Positions 43,579 through 52,103 of a DNA stretch of 64,000 nucleotides are shown here, piece after piece (the first letter of the stretch is position 1; each line of letters begins with the position of its first letter). Position numbers and translations under genes: made by a program. Under the pieces are notes generated by a model. The model had not been told where the DNA came from. It worked only from the letters and a program-made list of their open reading frames with translations, and did no database searches. Origin of the DNA: JBCBGF01 sp038526915. Lineage in GTDB: Bacteria > Pseudomonadota > Alphaproteobacteria > Rhodobacterales > Rhodobacteraceae. Where the stretch lies: contig JBCBGF010000012.1 in assembly GCA_038526915.1 (NCBI GenBank), positions 1-64,000 of the forward strand, given 5' to 3'.

Positions 43579-44870
43579 CAGTCCTCGAACGGGTCGGTTA
43601 CCAGGATCGTGTCATCCCTCTCGGGTGATGTGGAAAGTAGGGCCACGGGGCATTGGATCAACTCTTCGATCCGGCGGACGTATTTGACCGCCTCACCCGG
43701 CAGATCGGCCCAGCTGCGGGCGCCTGCGGTGCTGTCCTCCCAGCCCTTCATCGTCTCATAGACCGGCGTCACCCGCGCCTGCTTGTCGGCGGCGGTGGGC
43801 AGGTAGTCGAGCATCTCGCCATCCAGCTCATAGCCCGTGCAGATCTTCAGCTCTTCCATGCCATCCAGCACATCGAGCTTCGTGAGCGCGATCCCGTTCA
43901 CCCCGCTCGTGGCACAGGTCTGACGGACTAGCACCGCGTCGAACCAGCCGCAGCGGCGCTTGCGGCCGGTGGTGGTGCCGAATTCGTGACCCCGCTCACC
44001 CAGACGCTGGCCGTCTTCGTCGAACAACTCAGTCGGGAACGGGCCTTCACCGACGCGGGTGGTGTAGGCCTTCACGATGCCGAGGACGAAGTCGATGGAG
44101 CCGGGGCCGATACCGGTGCCGGTGGCCGCCTGGCCCGCGATCACGTTGGAGGAGGTGACGAAGGGATAGGTCCCGAAATCCACGTCGAGCAGCGCCCCCT
44201 GCGCCCCTTCGAACAGGATCCGCTGCCCGGCCCGGCGGCGGTCGTTCAGCTCCTTCCAGACGGGTGCCGCATAGGGCAGGATCTTCGGCGCGATCTCTTT
44301 CAGCGCCTTGAGCAACGCGTCCCTATCCACCTCCGGCAGACCAAGCCCGCGCCGCAGCGCGTCGTGGTGGACAAGCAGCCGCCCCACCCGCGTCTCCAGC
44401 GTCGCCGCGTCGGCCAGATCAGCCACGCGCACCGAGCGGCGGCCGACCTTGTCCTCATAGGCAGGCCCAATCCCCCGCCCCGTCGTCCCGATCTTGGCCA
44501 CCGCATTCTGCGCCTCGCGCGCGCGGTCAAGCTCACCATGGATGGGCAGGATGAGCGGGGTGTTCTCGGCGATCTTCAGCGTCTCGGGGCTGATCTCCAC
44601 CCCCTGCCCGCGCACCGTCTCGATCTCGTCCACCAGGTGCCAGGGATCGAGCACAACACCATTGCCCATCACGCTCAGCTTGCCGCCCCGCACCACGCCC
44701 GAGGGCAGTGCATGCAGCTTGTAGACCGCCCCGTCGATGACCAGCGTATGGCCCGCATTATGCCCGCCCTGGAACCGCGCGATGACATGCGCCCGCTCGC
44801 TCAGCCAGTCGACGATCTTGCCCTTGCCCTCGTCACCCCACTGGGCGCCGACCACCACGACATTTGCCAT
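43578..44870 (-). CDS. purA: Adenylosuccinate synthetase
   Basis: A 430-residue GTP-dependent enzyme that joins IMP and aspartate on the way to AMP. GAQWGDEGKGKIVDWLSERA holds the catalytic Asp and P-loop, GGHNAGHTLV the catalytic His, and then GTTGRGIGPAYEDKVGRR, FEGAQGALLDVDFGTYPFVTS, GIVKAYTTRVGEGPFPTE and the GTP-binding LTKLDVLDGM. Length is normal. It starts 132 bp from the divergent 45003 gene. Confidence 0.97.
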   Translation of the reverse strand: MANVVVVGAQWGDEGKGKIVDWLSERAHVIARFQGGHNAGHTLVIDGAVYKLHALPSGVVRGGKLSVMGNGVVLDPWHLVDEIETVRGQGVEISPETLKIAENTPLILPIHGELDRAREAQNAVAKIGTTGRGIGPAYEDKVGRRSVRVADLADAATLETRVGRLLVHHDALRRGLGLPEVDRDALLKALKEIAPKILPYAAPVWKELNDRRRAGQRILFEGAQGALLDVDFGTYPFVTSSNVIAGQAATGTGIGPGSIDFVLGIVKAYTTRVGEGPFPTELFDEDGQRLGERGHEFGTTTGRKRRCGWFDAVLVRQTCATSGVNGIALTKLDVLDGMEELKICTGYELDGEMLDYLPTAADKQARVTPVYETMKGWEDSTAGARSWADLPGEAVKYVRRIEELIQCPVALLSTSPERDDTILVTDPFED

Positions 44871-45002
44871 GCGTGTCCCCTTCGCTGCGCAAACCCGCGC
44901 CGGTATAGCGGCAGGGTCACCTTTGGGAAAGCCGCGATTTGACGGGGTGGACAGAGGCCACCTGCCACGCCATTCATCCCCGAAAAACGAAAGGCAGTTT
45001 CC

Positions 45003-45398
45003 ATGGGCTTCATCCTACGCTGGCTGGTGGCGTTCGCGCTGCTGGCGCTGACGTTCAACCCGACGCAAGTGAACTTTGTCCGCTGGGCCGAGAGCAGTTT
45101 CAATGACCAGATGCCGCTTGTGGTGCTGGCGGGGCTCGTTCTGTTTGCAGGCTACGTGATCTACCTGCGCGCGACGTTTCGGTCGATTGGAGTGTTCGGG
45201 ATGCTGCTGGTGGCGGCGATCTTTGGCGCGCTGATCTGGGTGCTGATCGACTACGAGGTGCTGACGCTGGATAACCCGACGGTGACGGTGTGGCTCGCGC
45301 TTCTGGCGCTGTCGCTGGTCCTGGGGATCGGGCTGTCATGGAGCATCGTGCGGCGGCGGCTGACCGGGCAGACGGATGTGGATGACGTCGAGGAATAG
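45003..45398 (+). CDS. Four-helix membrane protein, DUF6524-like
   Basis: A 131-residue integral membrane protein with four hydrophobic segments (about residues 5-22, 36-55, 60-82, 90-113) and a conserved-looking start MGFILRWLVAFALLALTFNP with NFVRWAESSF between helices 1 and 2. From memory this matches a Rhodobacteraceae family labelled DUF6524; the label should be checked. The tail is acidic (TDVDDVEE). No function known. Confidence 0.75.
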   Translation: MGFILRWLVAFALLALTFNPTQVNFVRWAESSFNDQMPLVVLAGLVLFAGYVIYLRATFRSIGVFGMLLVAAIFGALIWVLIDYEVLTLDNPTVTVWLALLALSLVLGIGLSWSIVRRRLTGQTDVDDVEE

Positions 45399-45469
45399 GG
45401 GCGCTGCCCCCGGCGCATGCGCGCCTCCCCCGGGATATTTTCGGACCAAAGAAGGGCGGTGTCAGGGGC

Positions 45470-46111
45470 CTAGAACGCGAAGGTGGCGATCATGAGGGTG
45501 AGGTAACCCAGCGTGCGGGGCAGCCTCAGGACGTCTTGCCATGTTAGACCCGGGACCGGGCGCGGACCGGCGAGGCTGAGCGTGACGATCACCAGCATCA
45601 GGACGGTGCCTGTCTGCCACCCGGCATCAGGCGGCAAGAGGGCGAGGGCCAGGACAAGCGCGGTGGCCGCCAGTGGCCAGACATGCAGGACCGCCCGTGT
45701 GCGGTTGCCGGGTTGGGCCAGCGCGGCCAGATCGTGATGGGTCGGGTCCACGGGGGCCGAAGGCGACTTGGGGGCGTGGTCTATCACCAGCGCGGCGAAA
45801 AGGCCGAGGGCTGCGGCCACGGCCAGGCCTGGGGCAAGTGCTGCGCCCGGCAGCATGATCAGGGTGAGGGTCAGTGCGGTCAGAAACCCCGCCTGCACAT
45901 AGAGGGCATGCCAGCGCCAGGGATCGGCCCAGTGCCGCGCACCAGGATAGGCGCGGGCGACCAGAAAGAGATCATCCCACAGAAGCGCGATTGCCGCAGC
46001 AAAGAGCGCGCGTTTGAGGGGAGATCCGGCGATATCGAAGTACGCGAACACCGCCGCAGACGCGCCGTACATGGCCAGCGCGAGGGCGGTGGCCAGCGTG
46101 TAAGGGGACAT
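45470..46111 (-). CDS. Multi-pass membrane protein, tandem paralogue 1
   Basis: A 213-residue protein with about six to seven hydrophobic helices. A signature early in the sequence, LLWDDLFLVARAYPGARHWA then DPWRWHALY, recurs in the next gene, so the two arose by duplication. I do not recognise the family. ATG 46111 has GGGGA 6 nt upstream; the extension to 46156 is unlikely. Downstream, 45399-45469 holds a GC-rich hairpin and a motif related to that at 13814-13863. Confidence 0.75.
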   Translation of the reverse strand: MSPYTLATALALAMYGASAAVFAYFDIAGSPLKRALFAAAIALLWDDLFLVARAYPGARHWADPWRWHALYVQAGFLTALTLTLIMLPGAALAPGLAVAAALGLFAALVIDHAPKSPSAPVDPTHHDLAALAQPGNRTRAVLHVWPLAATALVLALALLPPDAGWQTGTVLMLVIVTLSLAGPRPVPGLTWQDVLRLPRTLGYLTLMIATFAF

Positions 46112-46230
46112 AGTATCCCCTGGATCATGCAAGGACAAAACGGTGCGGCGGAGCATGGTCGGGTCCTTTTGGTAAGACGCGCTGGGCAGATATGGAGCGC
46201 CTGTGCGGGATCAAGACGTAACGAGCCGGT

Positions 46231-46908
46231 TTAGATCGCCAAAAGCCCCAAGAGAAGCAGCGCGAGACCCGCATGGCGGGGACGGAAGAGGCGCATCAAA
46301 GGGCTGGCATCGGCGCGCAGGCGTACGGTGCCCGCGCTGCTGAGCGTCAGGAGGACGAGCCAAAAATACCAGGCCGGCGCCCATCCGCCGGCGGGCTGGA
46401 ACACCGTGAAAACCGCCACCATGACAAGCGCGAAGGCAGGCATCATCAAAAGCCACCGCCGTTCGAAGCTTGTGGGATCGTCGATGCGGCTGAGATCAAA
46501 GGGATGGGCGTCGTCTGCTGCCCCGCCCCCCTTCACCGTCGCGGCCATGATGCCCCCGAAGGCCAGCCCGGCGATGCCCCAGGTCAGCGCGCTCGCCCCC
46601 AACGTATCGCCTGTGTCCCATGTCGCGATCAGCATGAAGCTGCCCCAGAACCCGCCCATCGCATAGGCGTGAAACCAGCGCAGCGGATCGCGGGCATGGG
46701 TGCCGGGCCTGAGGCGGGCGAGCCAGATCAGATCATCCCAGAGCAGAACACCGGCCGCGACATAGATCGTGCGGCGCCACATCTCGGCATCCAGCGGCGC
46801 GTCAAGGAACCAGGCAAGGGCCGGAATGACAGGTGCCAGCACCAGCGCCCAGAGGTAGGCGGACGCCGGGTGGGTTTGGGTGAACAAGGCGGTGACAGTC
46901 CTGGACAT
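46231..46908 (-). CDS. Multi-pass membrane protein, tandem paralogue 2
   Basis: A 225-residue protein with about six to seven helices. It shares VLLWDDLIWLARLRPGTHAR followed by DPLRWFHAYAMGGF with paralogue 1, at a similar distance from the start and in the same order. The rest is diverged (about residues 110-225). ATG 46908 has AAGAGG 5 nt upstream. It is transcribed 119 bp before paralogue 1. Function unknown; a sensory or transport role is possible but not supported by a motif. Confidence 0.78.
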   Translation of the reverse strand: MSRTVTALFTQTHPASAYLWALVLAPVIPALAWFLDAPLDAEMWRRTIYVAAGVLLWDDLIWLARLRPGTHARDPLRWFHAYAMGGFWGSFMLIATWDTGDTLGASALTWGIAGLAFGGIMAATVKGGGAADDAHPFDLSRIDDPTSFERRWLLMMPAFALVMVAVFTVFQPAGGWAPAWYFWLVLLTLSSAGTVRLRADASPLMRLFRPRHAGLALLLLGLLAI

Positions 46909-47134
46909 CGCAACCTCTTCCATCCGTTTTTTGTGATGATATGCGGCCGCCGCGCACCGTCAACAGGCGTGGCGGGGCGGTGGCTTTTGGTGGGGACCCC
47001 GTCCCGGCACGCTGCGTGTCGCACCGATGCGGGCGGGACCAAGGGGTGGGGGTGCTGGGCAACTACCGCTTGCGCCCGGGCACCTGCCCCCTTAGATACC
47101 CCAAGTCTTTAACCGCACGGCCCGCTTTGCCCCC

Positions 47135-47491
47135 ATGGAAAACGTCGTTCTCATCGTCCACCTGATCCTCGCGCTGTGTCTGATCGGCGTGGTGCTCTTG
47201 CAGCGCTCGGAAGGGGGCGGTTTGGGCATGGGCGGCGGTGGCGGCGGCGTGAACTCGCGCGCGCCGGTGACGGCGTTGGGCAAGCTCACTTGGGCGTTCG
47301 GGGTGGCGTTCACGATCACGTCGATCTGGCTCACCATCATTGCCGCGCAAAACTCGGCCGATACCTCGGTGATCGACCGCCTTGGCATCGACGCGCCGTC
47401 AAGCGCAGATCCGGTCCTGCCGCCGGCCGGTGATCTGTTGCCGCCGCCGGTCGATGGTGGCGGGCTTCTGGCCCCACCGCCGGTGGAGTAA
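47135..47491 (+). CDS. secG: Preprotein translocase subunit SecG
   Basis: A 118-residue protein of the SecYEG channel. MENVVLIVHLILALCLIGVV is helix 1, LLQRSEGGGLGMGGGGGGVN is the conserved glycine-rich cytosolic loop, and LGKLTWAFGVAFTITSIWLT is helix 2. A proline-rich C-terminal tail (PPAGDLLPPPVDGGG) is usual in alphaproteobacteria. It lies 166 bp before pyrG, an arrangement known in this class. Confidence 0.95.
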   Translation: MENVVLIVHLILALCLIGVVLLQRSEGGGLGMGGGGGGVNSRAPVTALGKLTWAFGVAFTITSIWLTIIAAQNSADTSVIDRLGIDAPSSADPVLPPAGDLLPPPVDGGGLLAPPPVE

Positions 47492-47657
47492 TCCCACAAG
47501 GTTCAGGGGGCCACCGCCCTCTCATCCACAGCATCTTGCGGCCTGCCCCTTGCCGGGGGCGACCGAATCTCTTATGCGTCAAGTCCCGTGGGATCGGTCA
47601 GCGATGACGCCTTTGTGAGCCATCCACCACAGTCGATACGCGGGAGTTCCAGGCACC

Positions 47658-49301
47658 ATGGCACGTTATGTTTTCATCACCGGCGGTGTTGTGTCTTCGC
47701 TTGGAAAAGGCCTCGCCTCGGCCGCATTGGGGGCTTTGTTGCAGGCCCGCGGATACTCCGTGCGGCTGCGCAAGCTCGACCCCTATCTCAACGTCGATCC
47801 CGGCACGATGAGCCCGTTTGAGCATGGCGAGGTCTTCGTCACCGATGACGGGGCCGAGACGGATCTGGACCTTGGGCACTATGAGCGGTTCACGGGTGTG
47901 CACGCGCGAGGGAGCGACAGCGTATCGTCGGGGCGGATTTACTCGACCGTGCTCGAGAAGGAGCGGCGCGGCGATTACCTGGGCAAGACGATCCAGGTGA
48001 TCCCGCATGTGACAAATGAAATCAAAGACTTCCTGCATGTGGGCGAGGATGAGGTCGATTTCATGCTGTGCGAGATCGGCGGGACGGTGGGGGATATCGA
48101 AGGCCTGCCGTTCTTCGAGGCGATCCGCCAGTTCGCCCAGGACAAGCCGCGGGGGGAATGCATCTTCATGCATCTCACTTTGCTGCCCTGGATCGCGGCG
48201 TCGGGTGAGTTGAAGACAAAGCCCACCCAGCACTCGGTCAAGGAGTTGCGGTCCATTGGCATTGCGCCCGATGTGCTGGTCTGCCGGTCCGACAAGCCGA
48301 TCCCGGAAAAGGAGCGTGAGAAGATTGCGCTCTTCTGTAACGTCCGCAAAGAGGATGTGATCGCAGCGCCCGATCTGCGCTCGATCTATGAGGCGCCGCT
48401 CGCCTATCACCGCGAAGGGCTGGATCAGGCGGTGCTCGATGCCTTCCGGATCTCGCCCGCGCCAAAGCCGAACCTCAGCCGCTGGGAAGACGTGCAGGAC
48501 CGCATCTTCAACGCCGAGGGCGAGGTGCGCGTGGCGATCGTGGGCAAGTACACGCAGTTGGAGGACGCCTATAAATCGATTGCCGAGGCGCTGACCCATG
48601 GCGGCATGGCGAACCGCGTGCGCGTGAACGCTGAGTGGATCGATGCCGAGATTTTCGAGCGTGAGGATGCGGCCCCCTATCTGGAGGATTTCCACGCGAT
48701 CTTGGTGCCCGGCGGGTTCGGGGAGCGTGGGACCGAAGGAAAGATCAAAGCCGCTGAGTTCGCGCGCGAGAAGAAGATTCCCTATCTGGGGATATGCCTC
48801 GGCATGCAGATGGCGGTGATCGAGGCCGCGCGGAACCTGGCGGGGCTGGAGACAGCGGGGTCGGAGGAGTTCGACCACGAAGCCGGGAAGAAGCGGTTCG
48901 AGCCGGTGGTCTATCACCTCAAAGAATGGGTGCAGGGCAACCACACGGTCGCGCGCAAGGTCGATGACGACAAGGGCGGGACGATGCGCCTGGGTGCCTA
49001 TACGGCGAACCTGGCGGAGGGATCGAAGGTGGCCGAGGTCTATGGCGACACGGTGATCGAGGAACGGCACCGGCATCGCTATGAGGTGGACATCAAGTAC
49101 CGCAAACAGTTGGAGAAAGAGGGGCTGCGGTTTTCGGGAATGTCGCCGGACGGCCGGCTGCCGGAGATCGTGGAGGTCACCGATCATCCTTGGTTCATCG
49201 GGGTGCAGTTTCATCCCGAGCTGAAGTCGAAGCCGTTTGCGCCGCATCCGCTGTTTGCGGATTTCGTCCGGGCGGCGAAGGAGGTGTCGCGGTTGGTTTG
49301 A
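47658..49301 (+). CDS. pyrG: CTP synthase
   Basis: A 547-residue enzyme that aminates UTP to CTP with glutamine. The synthetase domain starts MARYVFITGGVVSSLGKGLA and has the P-loop and SVRLRKLDPYLNVDPGTMSP, LEKERRGDYLGKTIQVIPH and CEIGGTVGDIEGLPF. The C-terminal amidotransferase domain has LGICLGMQMAVIEAARNL (Cys) and GVQFHPELKSKP (His/Glu). Length is normal. The ATG is preceded by GGGAG at about 12 nt. Confidence 0.98.
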   Translation: MARYVFITGGVVSSLGKGLASAALGALLQARGYSVRLRKLDPYLNVDPGTMSPFEHGEVFVTDDGAETDLDLGHYERFTGVHARGSDSVSSGRIYSTVLEKERRGDYLGKTIQVIPHVTNEIKDFLHVGEDEVDFMLCEIGGTVGDIEGLPFFEAIRQFAQDKPRGECIFMHLTLLPWIAASGELKTKPTQHSVKELRSIGIAPDVLVCRSDKPIPEKEREKIALFCNVRKEDVIAAPDLRSIYEAPLAYHREGLDQAVLDAFRISPAPKPNLSRWEDVQDRIFNAEGEVRVAIVGKYTQLEDAYKSIAEALTHGGMANRVRVNAEWIDAEIFEREDAAPYLEDFHAILVPGGFGERGTEGKIKAAEFAREKKIPYLGICLGMQMAVIEAARNLAGLETAGSEEFDHEAGKKRFEPVVYHLKEWVQGNHTVARKVDDDKGGTMRLGAYTANLAEGSKVAEVYGDTVIEERHRHRYEVDIKYRKQLEKEGLRFSGMSPDGRLPEIVEVTDHPWFIGVQFHPELKSKPFAPHPLFADFVRAAKEVSRLV

Positions 49302-49347
49302 GCGATCAGACTAACTGACGTTAAACCTACTGTCGTATGGTCGGCGC

Positions 49348-49635
49348 ATGGAGCATGAAAACGATGACCTGGCCGACCTCCGTGCCGTGGCCGCATACCA
49401 CGCGGCACCGCAGGACGGTATGCCCGCCGCCTTCGTTGCCCGCCTGATCGACGGCGAAGCGCCCTTGCGCGTTGTGCGCGACTGGCGTGGGCTGTCGCAA
49501 TCGGCGCTGGCGCGCGCGTCGGGGGTCAACCGGGTGGAGATCGCCGATATCGAGGCGGGGCGGGCCACGGGGTCTGTCGAGACGCTGAAGAAACTGGCAG
49601 GCGCGCTGGATGTGACGCTGGACGAGTTGGTCTGA
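49348..49635 (+). CDS. Small XRE-family DNA-binding protein
   Basis: A 95-residue protein with a C-terminal helix-turn-helix: LRVVRDWRGLSQSALARASG then VNRVEIADIEAGRATGSVET. The N-terminal half (AAYHAAPQDGMPAAFVARLI) resembles the linker of antitoxin-like regulators. No toxin partner lies beside it. There is no Shine-Dalgarno sequence. TATGGT (49336-49341) ends 6 nt before the ATG, which fits a -10 box and a leaderless transcript. It begins 46 bp after pyrG. Confidence 0.82.
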   Translation: MEHENDDLADLRAVAAYHAAPQDGMPAAFVARLIDGEAPLRVVRDWRGLSQSALARASGVNRVEIADIEAGRATGSVETLKKLAGALDVTLDELV

Positions 49636-49683
49636 GGCCGACAAACGCTATTCAGATCGGCGCGGGCGCGCTACCCTCCCCCC

Positions 49684-50403
49684 ATGCGCGCCCTCCTCGC
49701 CCTCCTCGCCCTCACCCTCCCGGCCCATACCGAGCCCATCACCCTCGTCCCCTACACCGATCTCGAACCCCGCCTCACCACGCGCGTCGACTTCGAAGAC
49801 TTCCCCCGCCGCCTCTCCCCCGGCATTTCGCTCGATGGCATTCAACCCGTGGAAGGCGCCGCGCTGGGCGAGCGGTTTCAGGGACAGCTCATCTGGCAGC
49901 AGGACGGGTTTGACCGAACTGGGCTGATCCCCGATGCGCCGTTGGCGCTGGTGGCGGGGGCTGAAGGGCAGAACCTGTCGATTGCGCTGATCTACCAGCT
50001 GTCGAACCAACTTCAGGGCCTCGCCCCGCCCGGCTACCCGGCGACCAATGCTGAGGGCGAAGGGTCGGTGGCGGTGCTGTTTGACCGCGATCAGTTCGCG
50101 CTGGGGTTTCGTGTCGCCGCCGAGCCGCGGCCGCGCGACGGCAACGGCACGCCGGGCCAGATGACGGTGCAGTTCTTTGCCCGCGATGCCCGGCTGATTG
50201 CGGAAAAGACGGTCACGCTGGGCTGGGGGCGGCAGGCCTATGGCTTTGTGCGCGAAGGCGAGGCGACCGATATTGCGGGCATCACGATCACCAATGCCGA
50301 CCCCGCGGGAATCGCGATCGACGATCTGATCTTCGATACGGATCTTGCGATTGGGTGGGGGAAAACGACGGATAATTCCGCGGCTGCCAGTCTCTTTCGC
50401 TGA
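49684..50403 (+). CDS. Secreted protein of unknown function
   Basis: A 239-residue exported protein with a short signal (MRALLALLALTLPAHTEP). The mature region has VDFEDFPRRLSPGISLDG near the start and FVREGEATDIAGITITNADP with IAIDDLIFDT near the end, a pattern seen in beta-sandwich lectin-like or sorting-signal exoproteins (a DFE...GI.IDD.. arrangement). No catalytic motif and no C-terminal anchor. It starts 49 bp after the XRE gene. I do not assign a family. Confidence 0.7.
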   Translation: MRALLALLALTLPAHTEPITLVPYTDLEPRLTTRVDFEDFPRRLSPGISLDGIQPVEGAALGERFQGQLIWQQDGFDRTGLIPDAPLALVAGAEGQNLSIALIYQLSNQLQGLAPPGYPATNAEGEGSVAVLFDRDQFALGFRVAAEPRPRDGNGTPGQMTVQFFARDARLIAEKTVTLGWGRQAYGFVREGEATDIAGITITNADPAGIAIDDLIFDTDLAIGWGKTTDNSAAASLFR

Positions 50404-50828
50404 AAACAGTCTGTTGCGCGGCGGCCACCAATCGAATTGTGGCAAAGCCCGTCCGTGAAACGCGGGCGAAATTTGGCTCTCACTGTTCGCGTCGGGTGAA
50501 CAATCCCGCCACAATTAAGGGGGTGGCGGCAATTTTTCGCTTATTGTCCGCGTTTTCCGACCGGGTCCCATTTTGAGGCCCAAAAGGTTAACGGGGCGGC
50601 TTCTCAGAACCGTCACAACTCTTAGAAATCTGGTCCGACTCTCGCCCTGATGCGCTGGCTTAACGATGCCGTGGCGAGCGCTGCAGCACACCTGCGCTCG
50701 TGTAACCAGTGAAATCTCGTGCGATCGCGCCGGCCCGAAAAGAGGCTGGCGCGGTCTGCATCTTGGGCCATGCGGCGAATTTGCCCCCAAGGCTTTTCCC
50801 CATCGCCCGGCGGGCATATATCCAAGCA
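50404..50828. other. Gene-free 425-bp region
   Basis: No convincing reading frame. Inverted repeats AATTGTGGC (50435-50443) and GCCACAATT (50508-50516) are perfect 9-mers. The rest is mixed-composition sequence with no promoter, terminator or RNA I can name. An in-frame extension of the TerB-like gene to 50709 lacks family similarity. Confidence 0.5.
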
Positions 50829-51272
50829 ATGTTCGCAGATTTCCTCAACCGCCTCACCCAGCCTGACCCCGAGCCGTTGCCGGATGCCGATGCGCGCCTT
50901 GCGCTGACCGCACTGTTGGTGCGCATTGCGCGATCTGATGGGGATTATGCCCAGGAGGAGGCTGGCCGGATCGACCGGTTGATGGCCAAACGCTATGGTC
51001 TGTCGCCGTTTGAGGCCACGAAGCTGCGCCGCGATGGCGAGGCGTTGGAGGCGCAGGCCCCAGACACCGTGCGCTTTACCCGCGCAATCAAAGATGCGGT
51101 CCCGTATGAAGAGCGTGAGGGCGTGATCGAGGCGATGTGGGATGTGGTGCTGGCCGATGGCGTGCGCGACCACGAGGAAGACGCCCTGCTCAGGCTGGTG
51201 GCGAACCTTCTGGGCGTGAACGACCGCGATTCAAACCTGGCGCGGCAGCGGGTTGAAGCCCAGCGGGGATGA
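50829..51272 (+). CDS. TerB-like (tellurite resistance TerB domain) protein
   Basis: A 147-residue helical cytosolic protein with the TerB/DUF533 pattern: ALTALLVRIARSDGDYAQEE (first acidic pair), IDRLMAKRYGLSPFEATKLR, and REGVIEAMWDVVLADGVRDH followed by EEDALLRLVANLLGV (second acidic set). The conserved Asp/Glu residues may bind a divalent ion. The family name comes from tellurite resistance, but function is mostly unknown. Its stop overlaps the next gene's ATG (ATGA), so the two are coupled. Confidence 0.85.
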   Translation: MFADFLNRLTQPDPEPLPDADARLALTALLVRIARSDGDYAQEEAGRIDRLMAKRYGLSPFEATKLRRDGEALEAQAPDTVRFTRAIKDAVPYEEREGVIEAMWDVVLADGVRDHEEDALLRLVANLLGVNDRDSNLARQRVEAQRG

Positions 51273-52000
51273 TCGCCAGCTTTCCGATGTATGACCGGCC
51301 CCAGACACGGGGTCATTACGCGGCATTGTGGGATGGGATCCGGGCCAGGGTCGGCGGCCCGTTACCCAACGCGCTGACCCATGATGAGGATCCCTGGACG
51401 CACTGGATGTCCGCCGATCTGGTTCTGTCGCAGACCTGTGGACTGCCGTTCCGGGCGCGTCTGGCGGATCAGGTGGCACTGGTGGGCACACCGGACTACG
51501 CCGTCGATGGCTGTCCGCCGGGGTATTACCGCAGCGTGGCGGTGATGCGTCGGGACGATGGGCGGGCGGATGATCTGCATGGGCTGCGGCTGGCCTATAA
51601 CGATCCGCTATCGCAATCGGGCTGGGCGGCGGCGGTGGATCATGCGGGCGGGACAACTTTCGCGGGATACCTGCAGACCGGCAGTCACGCGGCCTCGGCT
51701 GCCGCTATTGCCGAAGACCGCGCCGATATTGCCTATATTGACGCGGTGACGTGGCGGATGATTGCGCGCTGGGATGACGTGGCCCAGCGTTTGCGCGTCG
51801 TGGATGAGACCACCCCGACCCCGAGCCTGCCCTTCATCACCCGCGCAGGCGGGCCGGTCGCGGAATTGGCCACTGCTACGCGCGCGGCCATTGACGATTT
51901 GAGCCCTTCCGCGCGCGCGGCGACGGGGTTGCAGGGGCTGGTGCAAATCCCGGCAGAATCCTATCTGGCACAACCGATCCCCCCCAAAGCGCCGAAATAA
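51269..52000 (+). CDS. PhnD/SsuA-like substrate-binding domain protein, no signal peptide
   Basis: A 243-residue protein similar to phosphonate/phosphite binding proteins: YDRPQTRGHYAALWDGIRAR, LVLSQTCGLPFRARL, VGTPDYAVDGCPPGYYRSVA, LRLAYNDPLSQSGWAAAV and SHAASAAAIAEDRADIAYID. It starts directly at the fold, with no signal peptide or lipobox, so it should be cytosolic or a sensor rather than a transporter subunit. It is translationally coupled to the TerB-like gene and 103 bp ahead of an ABC operon. Confidence 0.82.
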   Translation: MIASFPMYDRPQTRGHYAALWDGIRARVGGPLPNALTHDEDPWTHWMSADLVLSQTCGLPFRARLADQVALVGTPDYAVDGCPPGYYRSVAVMRRDDGRADDLHGLRLAYNDPLSQSGWAAAVDHAGGTTFAGYLQTGSHAASAAAIAEDRADIAYIDAVTWRMIARWDDVAQRLRVVDETTPTPSLPFITRAGGPVAELATATRAAIDDLSPSARAATGLQGLVQIPAESYLAQPIPPKAPK

Positions 52001-52103
52001 CGCGCAAATTGCCGGTTTCCCCGGCGGCAGTTTCGTCCAAAACCTTGCCAACTGCTCAATTTCGCGCCTTACTCTCGCCCCGGGGCAACCGACTGGGGTG
52101 AAG

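Noticed and set aside
45399..45469. Intrinsic terminator after the DUF6524-like gene
   Set aside because: There is a GGGGC/GCCCC stem just after the stop but no T-run on either strand; noted only as a motif related to 13814-13863.
47598..49247. 549-codon minus-strand open frame opposite pyrG
   Set aside because: It mirrors the full pyrG gene and has no domain pattern; a codon-position artefact.
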